Shown piece by piece: positions 37,754-45,487 of a DNA stretch of 64,000 nt. Below the pieces are notes generated by a model, which was not told the DNA's origin, searched no databases, and saw only the letters and a program-made list of their open reading frames with translations. Source of the DNA: Gammaproteobacteria bacterium (GTDB lineage Bacteria > Pseudomonadota > Gammaproteobacteria > Thiohalomonadales > Thiohalomonadaceae); contig JANJXC010000104.1 of assembly GCA_024709225.1 (NCBI GenBank), positions 1 through 64,000 on the forward strand. The letters run 5' to 3'. Positions within the stretch are counted from its first letter, which is position 1. Each line of letters opens with the position of its first letter. A program made the position numbers and the translations under genes.

Positions 37754-39031
37754 TCATTCGCTGGCCGCCGCCGAGCGTTCGCCGCCTTCATACAACAGCA
37801 ATGGTTCGGCCTCCCCCTTGATGACGCCTTCATCGATAACCGCCTTGCTGACCCCCTCCATTGAGGGCAGGTCATACATGACATCCAGCAGGATGGTTTC
37901 GAGTATGGAACGCAAACCACGGGCACCGGTCTTGCGTTCCATCGCCTTGCGCGCCACCGCGGATAGCGCCTCATCAGTAAATTCCAGCTCAACCCCCTCC
38001 ATATCAAACAGTCTGGCGTACTGTTTAGTGAGGGCATTGCGTGGCTCGGTGAGAATCTGCACCAGCGCCGCCTCGTCCAGCTCTTCCAGCGTAGCGACCA
38101 CCGGCAGACGACCGACAAACTCGGGAATCAGACCGTACTTGATCAAATCCTCCGGCTCGACGTCGTAGAGCACTTCGCCGACATTGCGCTTGTCTTCCTT
38201 GCTCTTCACCTCGGCGGAAAAACCAATACCACCCTTCTCGGAGCGGCTGCGGATCACCTTCTCCAGACCGGAGAATGCACCGCCGCAGATGAACAGGATA
38301 TTACGCGTATCGACCTGCAGGAACTCCTGCTGCGGATGCTTGCGGCCGCCCTGCGGCGGAACCGACGCCACCGTGCCCTCGATCAGCTTGAGCAGCGCCT
38401 GCTGCACACCTTCACCGGACACATCACGCGTAATGGACGGGTTATCGGACTTGCGCGAGATCTTGTCGATTTCGTCGATATAGACGATGCCGGTCTGCGC
38501 CTTCTCCACATCGTAATCGCACTTCTGCAGCAACTTCTGGATGATGTTCTCCACATCCTCACCGACGTAACCCGCTTCAGTCAGTGTGGTGGCATCGGCA
38601 ATGGTGAAGGGCACATTGAGCAGCCGCGCCAGCGTCTCGGCCAGCAGGGTCTTGCCGCTACCGGTGGGGCCGATAAGCAGAATGTTGCTCTTGGCGATCT
38701 CGACATCGTCCTTTTTATGGCCGGCATCCAGGCGCTTGTAGTGGTTGTACACCGCCACCGACAGAACCTTCTTGGCCCGCTCCTGACCGATGACATATTC
38801 ATCGAGTATCGACTTGATCTCGCGCGGCGGCGGCAACTTGCTGCGGCCACCGGAGGTCTGCTCTTCCTGCACCTCTTCGCGGATGATGTCGTTGCACAAC
38901 TCAACGCATTCATCGCAAATGAAGACCGACGGCCCGGCAATCAGCTTGCGCACCTCATGCTGGCTCTTGCCACAGAAGGAGCAGTAAAGCAGCTTGTCGT
39001 TGTCGCCCGTGCTGTTGGAACCTTCGCTCAT
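37754..39031 (-). CDS. clpX: ATP-dependent Clp protease ATP-binding subunit ClpX
   Basis: A 425-residue ClpX. N-terminal zinc finger ([11 protein letters not shown] ... CDECVELC), AAA+ Walker A GPTGSGKT, Walker B YIDEIDKI, the RSR... sensor region, and IGF-type loop QTGIV/GIGF ([10 protein letters not shown]) that docks on ClpP. It unfolds tagged substrates and feeds them to ClpP. It is 133 bp downstream of clpP. Confidence 0.97.
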   Translation of the reverse strand: MSEGSNSTGDNDKLLYCSFCGKSQHEVRKLIAGPSVFICDECVELCNDIIREEVQEEQTSGGRSKLPPPREIKSILDEYVIGQERAKKVLSVAVYNHYKRLDAGHKKDDVEIAKSNILLIGPTGSGKTLLAETLARLLNVPFTIADATTLTEAGYVGEDVENIIQKLLQKCDYDVEKAQTGIVYIDEIDKISRKSDNPSITRDVSGEGVQQALLKLIEGTVASVPPQGGRKHPQQEFLQVDTRNILFICGGAFSGLEKVIRSRSEKGGIGFSAEVKSKEDKRNVGEVLYDVEPEDLIKYGLIPEFVGRLPVVATLEELDEAALVQILTEPRNALTKQYARLFDMEGVELEFTDEALSAVARKAMERKTGARGLRSILETILLDVMYDLPSMEGVSKAVIDEGVIKGEAEPLLLYEGGERSAAASE

Positions 39032-39164
39032 GGGCTGTCCTCGCGTCTTTCGGTTACCTGTTTACACCATGCAGGGTTTCGGCCTGATTTTCAAGCCGAC
39101 CACCTGCCGGGTTACTGCGCCCTCCCCACCACCAGCTCTAGGTGGCGGGATAGGGCCTTGTGTG

Positions 39165-39797
39165 TCAGACGCGCTTCTCCAGCACCTTGTCCACCAGACC
39201 GTACTCCTGGGAGACCGTCGCGCTCATGAAGTTGTCACGCTCGGTGTCCTGCTGAATGCGTTCCAGCGGCTGCCCGGTATGGTGGGCCAGGATGCCGTTC
39301 AGACGTTCGCGTATATAAAGGAGTTCCCGCGCATGAATCTCCACATCCGAGGCCTGGCCGGAGAAACCACCCAGCGGCTGATGGATCATGACACGGGAGT
39401 TGGGCAGGCAGTAACGCTTGCCGGGTTCGCCCGCCGCCAGCAGAACCGCGCCCATGCTGGCCGCCTGGCCGATACACATGGTGCTGACATGGGGCTTGAT
39501 GAACTGCATGGTGTCGTAAATCGCCATGCCGGCGGTCACCGAACCGCCGGGTGAATTGATGTACAGGTGGATGTCCTTGTCCGGATTATCCGACTCGAGG
39601 AACAGCAACTGGGCCACGATCAGATTGGCCATGTGGTCCTCAATGGGGCCGACCACGAAGATCACCCGTTCCTTGAGCAGACGCGAATAGATATCGAAGG
39701 CGCGCTCACCGCGCCCCGTCTGCTCAATAACCATGGGAACCAGTCCCAGGTTACGGATTTCCTGCATTCCGGCCATAGGCCCCTTATCGGTAATCAT
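39165..39797 (-). CDS. clpP: ATP-dependent Clp protease proteolytic subunit
   Basis: A 210-residue serine peptidase with Ser in [12 protein letters not shown], His in [11 protein letters not shown] and Asp in [30 protein letters not shown] forms the oxyanion region. It assembles as two stacked heptamers and partners ClpX. AAGGAAC precedes the start. It lies 26 bp downstream of tig. Confidence 0.97.
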   Translation of the reverse strand: MITDKGPMAGMQEIRNLGLVPMVIEQTGRGERAFDIYSRLLKERVIFVVGPIEDHMANLIVAQLLFLESDNPDKDIHLYINSPGGSVTAGMAIYDTMQFIKPHVSTMCIGQAASMGAVLLAAGEPGKRYCLPNSRVMIHQPLGGFSGQASDVEIHARELLYIRERLNGILAHHTGQPLERIQQDTERDNFMSATVSQEYGLVDKVLEKRV

Positions 39798-39823
39798 GCG
39801 TGTTCCTTTAATGACTGGTGCGC

Positions 39824-41116
39824 TTACGCACGGTTCATGAGGTCATTGAAGCCTTGCGACTTCTCCGTCACCTGCACCTGCCCCAGCACCCACTCCACCA
39901 CACGCTCTTCCAGCGCCATGGACTCCACTTCGCCCAGGCGGCGCTTGTCGGCATAGAACCACTTGACCACCTCATCCGGCTGGTCATAACCGGCGGCCAT
40001 CTGTTCCACCTTGCGGCGCAGGGCATCGGCATCCACCTTGAGATTGTGGCACTGCACCAGTTCCGCAAGGATCAGACCCAGGGTGACACGCTTTTTCGCC
40101 TGTTCCTCGAACATGGACGGGGAAAGAGAGCCGGACTTGTCGGCCGGCAGCTGCATGTTCTCGCGCATTTGCTGCGCCAGCGCCTGGGACTCCTGCATCA
40201 CCAAGGCCTGAGGAACGGTGATGTTATTGATTTCCAACAACTTATCCATCACCTGCTGCTTTACCAGGCTGCTCAGGCGCTGTTCCAGTTCGCGCTCCAT
40301 ATTGGCGCGAACCTCGCCGCGCAGGGCGGCAATACCACCCTCCACGCCAAACTTGGCGGCAAAGGCATCGTCCAGTTCCGGCAGCTGCGGCTCTTCCACC
40401 TGCTTGACGCTGACCTTGAACTGCACCGGCTTGCCGGCCACTTCCTTATAACCATAGTTGTCGGGGAACTGCAGGTCGAGGGTACGCTCCTCACCGGCCT
40501 TGGCGCCCACCAGCCCCTCTTCGAAACCGGCAATCATGCGCTTGCCGCCCAGGGTCACCGGGACGTTCTCGCCCTTGTTGCCCTGGAACTCGGCGCCATC
40601 AATGGTTCCCTTGAAATCAATGGTAATACGGTCGCCGTCGGCGGCGCCGCGCTCAACGGCCTGCCAGCCGGCGTTCTGCTTGCGCAGGGTCTCCAGCATG
40701 GTGTCCACGTCGGCGTCGGTCACGCTCGCCACCGGCTTTTCGATGGTTACGCCGTCAAAACCGGCCAGAGTGATCTCCGGCATGATCTCGAAAGTCGCCA
40801 CATACTCGATGCCCTTGCCCTGCTCCAGGCTCTTCGGCTCGAAGGACGGGTAGCCCGCCGGACGCAACTTCTCCTGGGTCACCGCTTCGAAATAGGTAGA
40901 TTGAATCACGTCACCCAGCACTTCCTGGCGCACCTGATCGGCATAGCGCTGCTGCACCATCTTGAACGGCACCTTGCCGGGACGGAAACCCTTGATGCTG
41001 GTGGTGCGGGCCAACTGGCGCAGGCGGCTGTCCACTTCCGACGCGATGCGATCTTCGGGAACCTGGACAGTCATGCGGCGCTCGAGGCCGGCGGTCGTCT
41101 CAACTGAAACCTGCAT
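39824..41116 (-). CDS. tig: Trigger factor (ribosome-bound chaperone/PPIase)
   Basis: A 430-residue trigger factor. The N-terminal ribosome-binding signature is GFRPGKVP in [20 protein letters not shown]; the FKBP-type PPIase domain follows ([29 protein letters not shown]); the helical chaperone arms make up the C-terminal 180 residues. It binds L23 near the exit tunnel. AAGGAG lies upstream of the ATG. First gene of the tig-clpP-clpX-lon series. Confidence 0.97.
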   Translation of the reverse strand: MQVSVETTAGLERRMTVQVPEDRIASEVDSRLRQLARTTSIKGFRPGKVPFKMVQQRYADQVRQEVLGDVIQSTYFEAVTQEKLRPAGYPSFEPKSLEQGKGIEYVATFEIMPEITLAGFDGVTIEKPVASVTDADVDTMLETLRKQNAGWQAVERGAADGDRITIDFKGTIDGAEFQGNKGENVPVTLGGKRMIAGFEEGLVGAKAGEERTLDLQFPDNYGYKEVAGKPVQFKVSVKQVEEPQLPELDDAFAAKFGVEGGIAALRGEVRANMERELEQRLSSLVKQQVMDKLLEINNITVPQALVMQESQALAQQMRENMQLPADKSGSLSPSMFEEQAKKRVTLGLILAELVQCHNLKVDADALRRKVEQMAAGYDQPDEVVKWFYADKRRLGEVESMALEERVVEWVLGQVQVTEKSQGFNDLMNRA

Positions 41117-41224
41117 TGCAACTCCTTAATTCCAATAGCAAATAGTCGTGTTCGGGAAGTCTGGCCGCCCACTCGGGGGCTAGGCGTGTGCGGTACGTCA
41201 AGGTAAATGCTGCGCCAGGCGTGC

Positions 41225-41309
41225 TGGTGCGAAAGGAGAGACTCGAACTCTCACGGATTGCTCCGCTGGAACCTAAATCCAGTGCGTCTACCAATTCCGC
41301 CACTTTCGC
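41225..41309 (-). tRNA. tRNA-Leu (TAG)
   Basis: 85 nt including CCA, with the long variable arm of a class II tRNA. Acceptor GCGAAAG/CTTTCGC; anticodon loop TTTAGGT reads TAG. Confidence 0.94.
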
Positions 41310-41319
41310 GAATCGGGGG

Positions 41320-41348
41320 ATTATAACGATTCCCATCGGCACGATATA
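41320..41348 (-). promoter_or_regulatory. Probable promoter of tRNA-Leu
   Basis: A perfect -10 TATAAT on the minus strand (41325-41320), 10 bp from the tRNA 5' end, followed by CCCCCG. The -35 region at 17 bp spacing (TATATC) is poor. Confidence 0.5.
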
Positions 41349-41419
41349 GCCCCAAATCGGCAGGCCAATGCGGTGGGGTAAAGAAACTATGCGCGGGAAA
41401 TATACTGGAGAGGAATAAA

Positions 41420-41495
41420 TGGTGGGCCGTGTAGGATTCGAACCTACGACCAAGAGATTAAGAGTCTCCTGCTCTACCAGCTGAGCTAACGGCCC
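41420..41495 (-). tRNA. tRNA-Lys (CTT)
   Basis: 76 nt including CCA. Acceptor GGGCCGT/ACGGCCC, anticodon loop CTCTTAA giving CTT, T-loop GGTTCGAATCC. Confidence 0.92.
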
Positions 41496-41509
41496 TTGCG
41501 AGGGCGCAG

Positions 41510-41538
41510 ATTAAACCAAATTCATTTGGGCTGATCAA
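41510..41538 (-). promoter_or_regulatory. Promoter of tRNA-Lys
   Basis: Minus strand TTGATC (41538-41533), 17 bases, TTTAAT (41515-41510), followed by a GC-rich discriminator (CTGCGCCC) typical of stringently controlled stable-RNA promoters. Confidence 0.72.
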
Positions 41539-41581
41539 GAGGAAATTTACACTTAATTGCACTCACCGCTCATCAGCATGC

Positions 41582-41595
41582 TTGATCGCGGTCAA
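41582..41595 (+). promoter_or_regulatory. FNR/DNR-type box upstream of the sigma-54 activator gene
   Basis: TTGATCGCGGTCAA matches TTGAT-N4-ATCAA at 9 of 10 positions. TATGTA at 41621-41626 could be the -10 of an FNR-activated promoter. The gene starts at 41735. The rest of 41496-41734 shows no other signal except the tRNA-Lys promoter. Confidence 0.6.
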
Positions 41596-41734
41596 GGCGA
41601 TCCAGCGCCCTTCATGGCCATATGTACGCAAAGGGCTTTACCGCCACGGGGAGCGGGCGCTATTCTTCACCGCGATGAAGGTCGCCGCAACCACGGCACC
41701 GCCAACAACAACCGACGGGACAGGAGCAGCAACC

Positions 41735-42694
41735 ATGCCATGCATGAATGCATTTGAACAACTGCTGACCGGGCAATCCCCCGAGTTCTGTGCCCTCATC
41801 CGCTCCGCCAAGGTGGTCGCTGCCACCGATGTCACGGCGCTGCTTCTGGGTGAAAGCGGCACCGGCAAGGAGTTGTTTGCCACCGCCATTCACCAGGAAA
41901 GTCGCCGTGCCCACGGCCCCTTCGTCGCCATCAATTGTGCCGCCCTGCCGGAAGGGTTGGCGGAGTCTGAACTGTTTGGTCACCGCAAGGGGGCCTTTAC
42001 CGGTGCCGTGCGGGAACACGCCGGCCGTATCCGTGCCGCACACGGTGGCACCCTGTTCCTCGACGAGATCGGTGAGTTGCCGCTGGCCGTGCAGGCCAAG
42101 TTGCTGCGCTTCCTCGAGTCCAGCGAGCTGCAGGCGGTGGGCGATACCGAAGTCGAGCGTGTCGATGTGCGCGTCATTGCCGCCACCCATCACGATCTGC
42201 ACCAGCGGGTAAAACAGGGCCTGTTCCGCGCCGATCTCTATTATCGCCTCAACGTGGTGCCCCTGGAGCTGCCGTCTCTGCGCAGCCGTCAGGACGATAT
42301 CCGCCTGCTGCTCGATACCCTCACGGCACGCATCGCCACACAGCATGGACTGCAGGCCCCGCATTACCGGCCGCGCGCGATCAAGGCGCTGGAACAATAC
42401 CGCTGGCCGGGCAATATCCGCGAATTGCGCAATTTCGCCGAACGGATGGTGGTGCTGCTCCCAGGCGGCGAAGTCGACTTCGAGAACCTGCCGCACGAAA
42501 TCCGCGTACCGCAAATTGATGAGCCGACGCTGTTCACCCTGCCCGACGGTGGCATCCGTCTGGAGGAGCTCGAGCAGCAGATGATCCGGCAAGCCCTGTG
42601 CAAGACCCGCGGCAACCGCAGCCATGCCGCCCGCCTGCTCGGCCTGACCCGCGACACCCTGCTCTATCGACTGAAAAAGTACGCCATCGAATAG
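41735..42694 (+). CDS. Sigma-54 activator without an N-terminal regulatory domain (PspF-like)
   Basis: A 319-residue bacterial enhancer-binding protein that starts almost directly with the AAA+ domain: Walker A GESGTGKE (39-46), the sigma-54 contact loop GAFTGA (86-91, intact, in ESELFGHRKGAFTGA), Walker B TLFLDE (106-111), DLYYRLNVVPLELPSLR, arginine-finger region, and a Fis-type C-terminal HTH (GNRSHAARLLGLTRDTLLYRLKKY). There is no receiver, GAF or PAS domain, so control must come from a partner or from gene expression, as for PspF. AGGAG precedes ATG 41735; earlier codons in the frame are unlike the family. It ends at a strong terminator shared with the copper chaperone gene. Likely regulator of the TonB/double-cubane locus. 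Confidence 0.9.
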   Translation: MPCMNAFEQLLTGQSPEFCALIRSAKVVAATDVTALLLGESGTGKELFATAIHQESRRAHGPFVAINCAALPEGLAESELFGHRKGAFTGAVREHAGRIRAAHGGTLFLDEIGELPLAVQAKLLRFLESSELQAVGDTEVERVDVRVIAATHHDLHQRVKQGLFRADLYYRLNVVPLELPSLRSRQDDIRLLLDTLTARIATQHGLQAPHYRPRAIKALEQYRWPGNIRELRNFAERMVVLLPGGEVDFENLPHEIRVPQIDEPTLFTLPDGGIRLEELEQQMIRQALCKTRGNRSHAARLLGLTRDTLLYRLKKYAIE

Positions 42695-42711
42695 ATTCTC
42701 CTCCCGCGAGA

Positions 42712-42750
42712 CCAACACAAAGGGCGGCTTCAAGCCGCCCTTTGTGTTGG
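42712..42750. terminator. Bidirectional terminator, sigma-54 activator / copper chaperone
   Basis: A perfect 19-bp inverted repeat (42712-42730 and 42732-42750) with flanking AAAG/CTTT runs between two convergent genes. Confidence 0.9.
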
Positions 42751-42761
42751 TGGCACTGAAA

Positions 42762-43235
42762 TCAGTGGCCGTGATGCATCATCTTGCCGTGATCCATCGC
42801 CATGCCCATACCGGCGCGCACCTCGAACGTAGCAGGCAAACTGCTGCCATCCTTGAACTTCAGGGTAATCTCCACCTTCTCTCCGGCCTTGAGCACACGC
42901 GCCGGCTGCATCAGCATCAGATGGTAATCACCGGGCTTGAACTCGAGCTTTCCGTTTGCCGGAATCTCGATATTGTGTTGATGCAGCATCTTGGCCATGC
43001 CCCCCTCCACCACCGTGCGATGGAGCTGTACTTCCGCGGCAACAGCGCTGTGTGCCCCGACCAGGACCAGCGACTTGGCCGTCTGATTGTGCAACACCAT
43101 GAATGCGCCCAGCGCGGCCGCCGTCGGCGGTGCCTCGCGTACCCAGGGATTCTCCACCATCACTCCGGCCGCTCCCGCCACCGAGGCATACAGCCCGGCC
43201 AGCACAACCGCCATCACCCGCAAATTCTTCATCAT
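42762..43235 (-). CDS. Periplasmic copper chaperone PCu(A)C
   Basis: A 157-residue exported protein. Signal peptide MMKNLRVMAVVLAGLYASVAGAA, then the PCu(A)C cupredoxin-like fold with the exact H-x10-M-x21-H-x-M ligand set (His72, Met83, His105, Met107). The tail is rich in Met and His (GMGMAMDHGKMMHHGH) and may add copper sites. Known members deliver Cu(I) to cytochrome oxidase CuA or cbb3 sites. Last gene of the exbB-exbD-tonB group, 32 bp after tonB, so copper is a candidate cargo of the TonB receptor. AAGGAG precedes the start. Confidence 0.92.
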   Translation of the reverse strand: MMKNLRVMAVVLAGLYASVAGAAGVMVENPWVREAPPTAAALGAFMVLHNQTAKSLVLVGAHSAVAAEVQLHRTVVEGGMAKMLHQHNIEIPANGKLEFKPGDYHLMLMQPARVLKAGEKVEITLKFKDGSSLPATFEVRAGMGMAMDHGKMMHHGH

Positions 43236-43267
43236 TACTGCACTCCTTCAGCCTTAGATTGAAAACA

Positions 43268-43921
43268 TCAATTCAACTTAAACTCTATCCCGAAACTTAC
43301 CCGCAAGGGGGTGGGCACATCGCGCGGCGGGGCGGGCATGGGAAGCGCAGCCCGAACCGCCTCCTCTGCTGCCTTGCGCAGGACCTCGTGACCATCCTCC
43401 AGCAGAATATCGCTAATCTGACCATTGCCTTGCAACACAAAGGAAACCTGGATCACGCCTTGCAATCCCCGGCGTCGCGCCGCACGTGGATAGAACTTGT
43501 GCGACTCGATATGTGCCAGCAATTGCCCGAGGTAGCTTCGCCTTGCCTGTTCCTGCTGCTGCGGATCACCCGCCGTCTCGACCGGGGCAGGCGCAGAGTC
43601 TGGTATTGGTGCAGGCTCTGGCTCCGCCACCGGTTCGACTGGGGCGGGCTTTTTTACCGGCTTCGGCTCGATAGGTTTGGGTTTTGGCGGCTCGGGCCTC
43701 GGCGGTTCGGGCGGCTTCGGCTGGGGTTTGACCTCAGGTACCGGCGCCGGGGGTTGCGGTTTGGCGGCCACGCGAAAACTCAGCGTCGTCACACCCGCCT
43801 GCTTCCGCGCCTTGCCATCCTCGGCGCTGAGCACAAACGCCCCGGGCCAGAACAGCGCCAAATGCAGGAGCAGGGATATGATGACGGCGCCACCCCAGAC
43901 GATGCCCTCGCGCAAGGTCAT
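43268..43921 (-). CDS. tonB: TonB energy-transducing protein
   Basis: A 217-residue TonB. N-terminal membrane helix (VWGGAVIISLLLHLALFWPGAF) with the SxxxH motif (SLLLH), a Pro/Lys/Glu-rich periplasmic spacer about 55-115, and a C-terminal TonB domain (YLGQLLAHIESHKFYPRAARRRGLQGVIQVSFVLQGNGQISDILL). It carries proton-motive energy from ExbBD to outer-membrane receptors. Overlaps exbD by 4 bp. Probably dedicated to the receptor encoded upstream. Confidence 0.94.
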   Translation of the reverse strand: MTLREGIVWGGAVIISLLLHLALFWPGAFVLSAEDGKARKQAGVTTLSFRVAAKPQPPAPVPEVKPQPKPPEPPRPEPPKPKPIEPKPVKKPAPVEPVAEPEPAPIPDSAPAPVETAGDPQQQEQARRSYLGQLLAHIESHKFYPRAARRRGLQGVIQVSFVLQGNGQISDILLEDGHEVLRKAAEEAVRAALPMPAPPRDVPTPLRVSFGIEFKLN

Positions 43922-44316
43922 TGTTCCACAGTCACAATATCCACACCCTCGGCACCGGCCTGGCGTGCGGCATCGAGTACGCCCACCGCCAATCCCAGCG
44001 TGACCGCCTTGTCACCACGGATACGCACCACCTTCTCCGGCTGCCTGGCCAGCTCTTCCTGCAGGCGGACACCGAGCTCGCTCATATCGATAAAGTGGTC
44101 GCGCAACAGGATGCGCCCCTGCGCGTCCAGCACCACCTGAACATATTCCATGTCGTCCGGCACACCACTTTGCGCCACCGGCAGATCGACCTTGATGCTT
44201 TCCTCGCGCACAAAATGCGAGGTAAGCATAAAAAATATCAGCAGCAGGAAGACGACGTCGATAAGCGGGGTGAGATCCAGCATCCGGCTCAGGCGGCGGC
44301 GTCCCTCAAACTGCAT
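43918..44316 (-). CDS. exbD: ExbD proton-channel subunit
   Basis: A 132-residue protein: one N-terminal helix with the conserved membrane Asp (LDLTPLIDVVFLLLIFFMLTS) and a periplasmic domain ending in VGVLDAARQAGAEGVDIVTVEQ. Together with ExbB it forms the proton-driven motor for TonB. The start is 11 bp inside exbB, the stop overlaps tonB; the order is exbB-exbD-tonB. Confidence 0.94.
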   Translation of the reverse strand: MQFEGRRRLSRMLDLTPLIDVVFLLLIFFMLTSHFVREESIKVDLPVAQSGVPDDMEYVQVVLDAQGRILLRDHFIDMSELGVRLQEELARQPEKVVRIRGDKAVTLGLAVGVLDAARQAGAEGVDIVTVEQ

Positions 44317-44965
44317 GGACCACGCCCTCGCGATGATGCACCGGCTCGGCGCCTTCCATCACGCTGCAACCCTGCATCTGTTCAAGCACCACCGAGGCGC
44401 AACTGCGCATGCCCTGCGCCCGACGATCAGCCATCCCTTCCAACACATGCAGCATCAATAGAATGGGAAGAGCCACCGCCAGACCGACACCAGTGGTAAG
44501 CATGGCCTCCCAGATCCCGCCCGCCAATGCCTGGGCATCCACCCTGCCGCCGGCCTGTTCGATAACCATAAATGCCTTGATCATGCCGGTAATCGTACCG
44601 AACAGGCCGAGTAGCGGGGCAGTATTCCCCAGCACAGCAAGTGTCCGAAAGCCGCGCTCCATGCGTTGCAGTTCCTCCGACCCGATGCGGGTGGCAACCC
44701 GCGCCAGATCCTTAACTCCGGAGACAGCGGCTTGTAACATACCACGCACGATCACTACCTCGGGGCCGCGCAGTGGCGCAAGCAGAGACGAAACATCATT
44801 GTTACGCAGCGCAAGCAATAGACGCTCCTCGAAATCACGCGGCAATCGCCCCAACAACATGAAGGTAATGAAACGCTCCAGCAACAAGGCCACAGCAAGC
44901 ACGGAATAGCCAAACAGAATCCAGACGACGAACCCGCCCTTTGCAAAGATATCCTCTACCGTCAT
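44306..44965 (-). CDS. exbB: ExbB/MotA-family proton-channel protein
   Basis: A 219-residue, three-helix protein. MTVEDIFAKGGFVVWILFGYSVLAVALLLERF, then the MotA/TolQ/ExbB core LAVLGNTAPLLGLFGTITGMIKAFM and IWEAMLTTGVGLAVALPILLMLHVL with the conserved Thr in the last helix. ATG 44965 has GGAGG at good spacing; a GTG four codons earlier is less likely. First of the exbB-exbD-tonB-PCu(A)C group. Confidence 0.93.
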   Translation of the reverse strand: MTVEDIFAKGGFVVWILFGYSVLAVALLLERFITFMLLGRLPRDFEERLLLALRNNDVSSLLAPLRGPEVVIVRGMLQAAVSGVKDLARVATRIGSEELQRMERGFRTLAVLGNTAPLLGLFGTITGMIKAFMVIEQAGGRVDAQALAGGIWEAMLTTGVGLAVALPILLMLHVLEGMADRRAQGMRSCASVVLEQMQGCSVMEGAEPVHHREGVVHAV

Positions 44966-45040
44966 GACTGCCTCCACCGCACGACCATCCGTCGCTCAAA
45001 AGTTCTCATCATCGCCGCGCCACCGTTGAATTTTCGTGCG

Positions 45041-45271
45041 TCATTGTAACAACTGCGATCCGGGATGCATCATCAACACGGCAACTACTGAGTAAAAAAA
45101 CGCCGCCAGCGCACCACAGGCCATCGACAACACTCGCACCAGCGCCTGCGGCGGTAATTTCGAGCTGAACGAAACATACAGCATCCGCGCCAGCACAGAG
45201 TGCAGGAAAACAATCGCGGCAGCAGCGGAACACCGAAGCGTCACGGCAGCAACTGTACCCCCAAGATACAC
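45041..45271 (-). CDS. Candidate small two-helix membrane protein
   Basis: An open frame whose C-terminal about 70 residues look coding: two hydrophobic segments (VAAVTLRCSAAAAIVFLHSVLA and ALVRVLSMACGALAAFFYSVVAVL) separated by a short basic turn. It lies between the TonB receptor and exbB, where small DUF3649-type membrane proteins occur in siderophore loci, but I could not establish homology. The start is uncertain; GTG 45271 has GGGGAG 10 bases upstream. The upstream part of the open frame (to 45403) looks non-coding. No known function. Confidence 0.4.
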   Translation of the reverse strand: MYLGGTVAAVTLRCSAAAAIVFLHSVLARMLYVSFSSKLPPQALVRVLSMACGALAAFFYSVVAVLMMHPGSQLLQ

Positions 45272-45407
45272 CTCAAGATCGCTCCCCCCTGGCCGGCCCG
45301 CCCTCCTGAGAGAGGTCGCACAACCTGCACTACCGGCCTCAGCGAAGGCAAACCCCAGTAGCCGCGTCGGAAAACCCGGTACAGATCCACAATGCGGCGC
45401 CACAGGC

Positions 45408-45439
45408 CAGCGTGGTCAGAGCATCGCCTGACCACGCTG
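45408..45439 (-). terminator. Strong stem-loop after the TonB receptor gene
   Basis: A perfect 12-bp stem (CAGCGTGGTCAG / CTGACCACGCTG, 8-nt loop) 48 bp past the receptor stop, with no T-run. It may protect mRNA ends or attenuate read-through into the exbB group. The remaining 45272-45407 shows no feature I can name. Confidence 0.55.
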
Positions 45440-45487
45440 CGACACGGACAGCACCGACACCGCCTATCCGACATCGGCACCCAAGAC

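Noticed and set aside
44978-45487. Cobalamin-type riboswitch upstream of exbB
   Set aside because: I looked for the conserved B12-box and core loops on the minus strand; neither is present. The strong stem-loop there has no switch-like partner.
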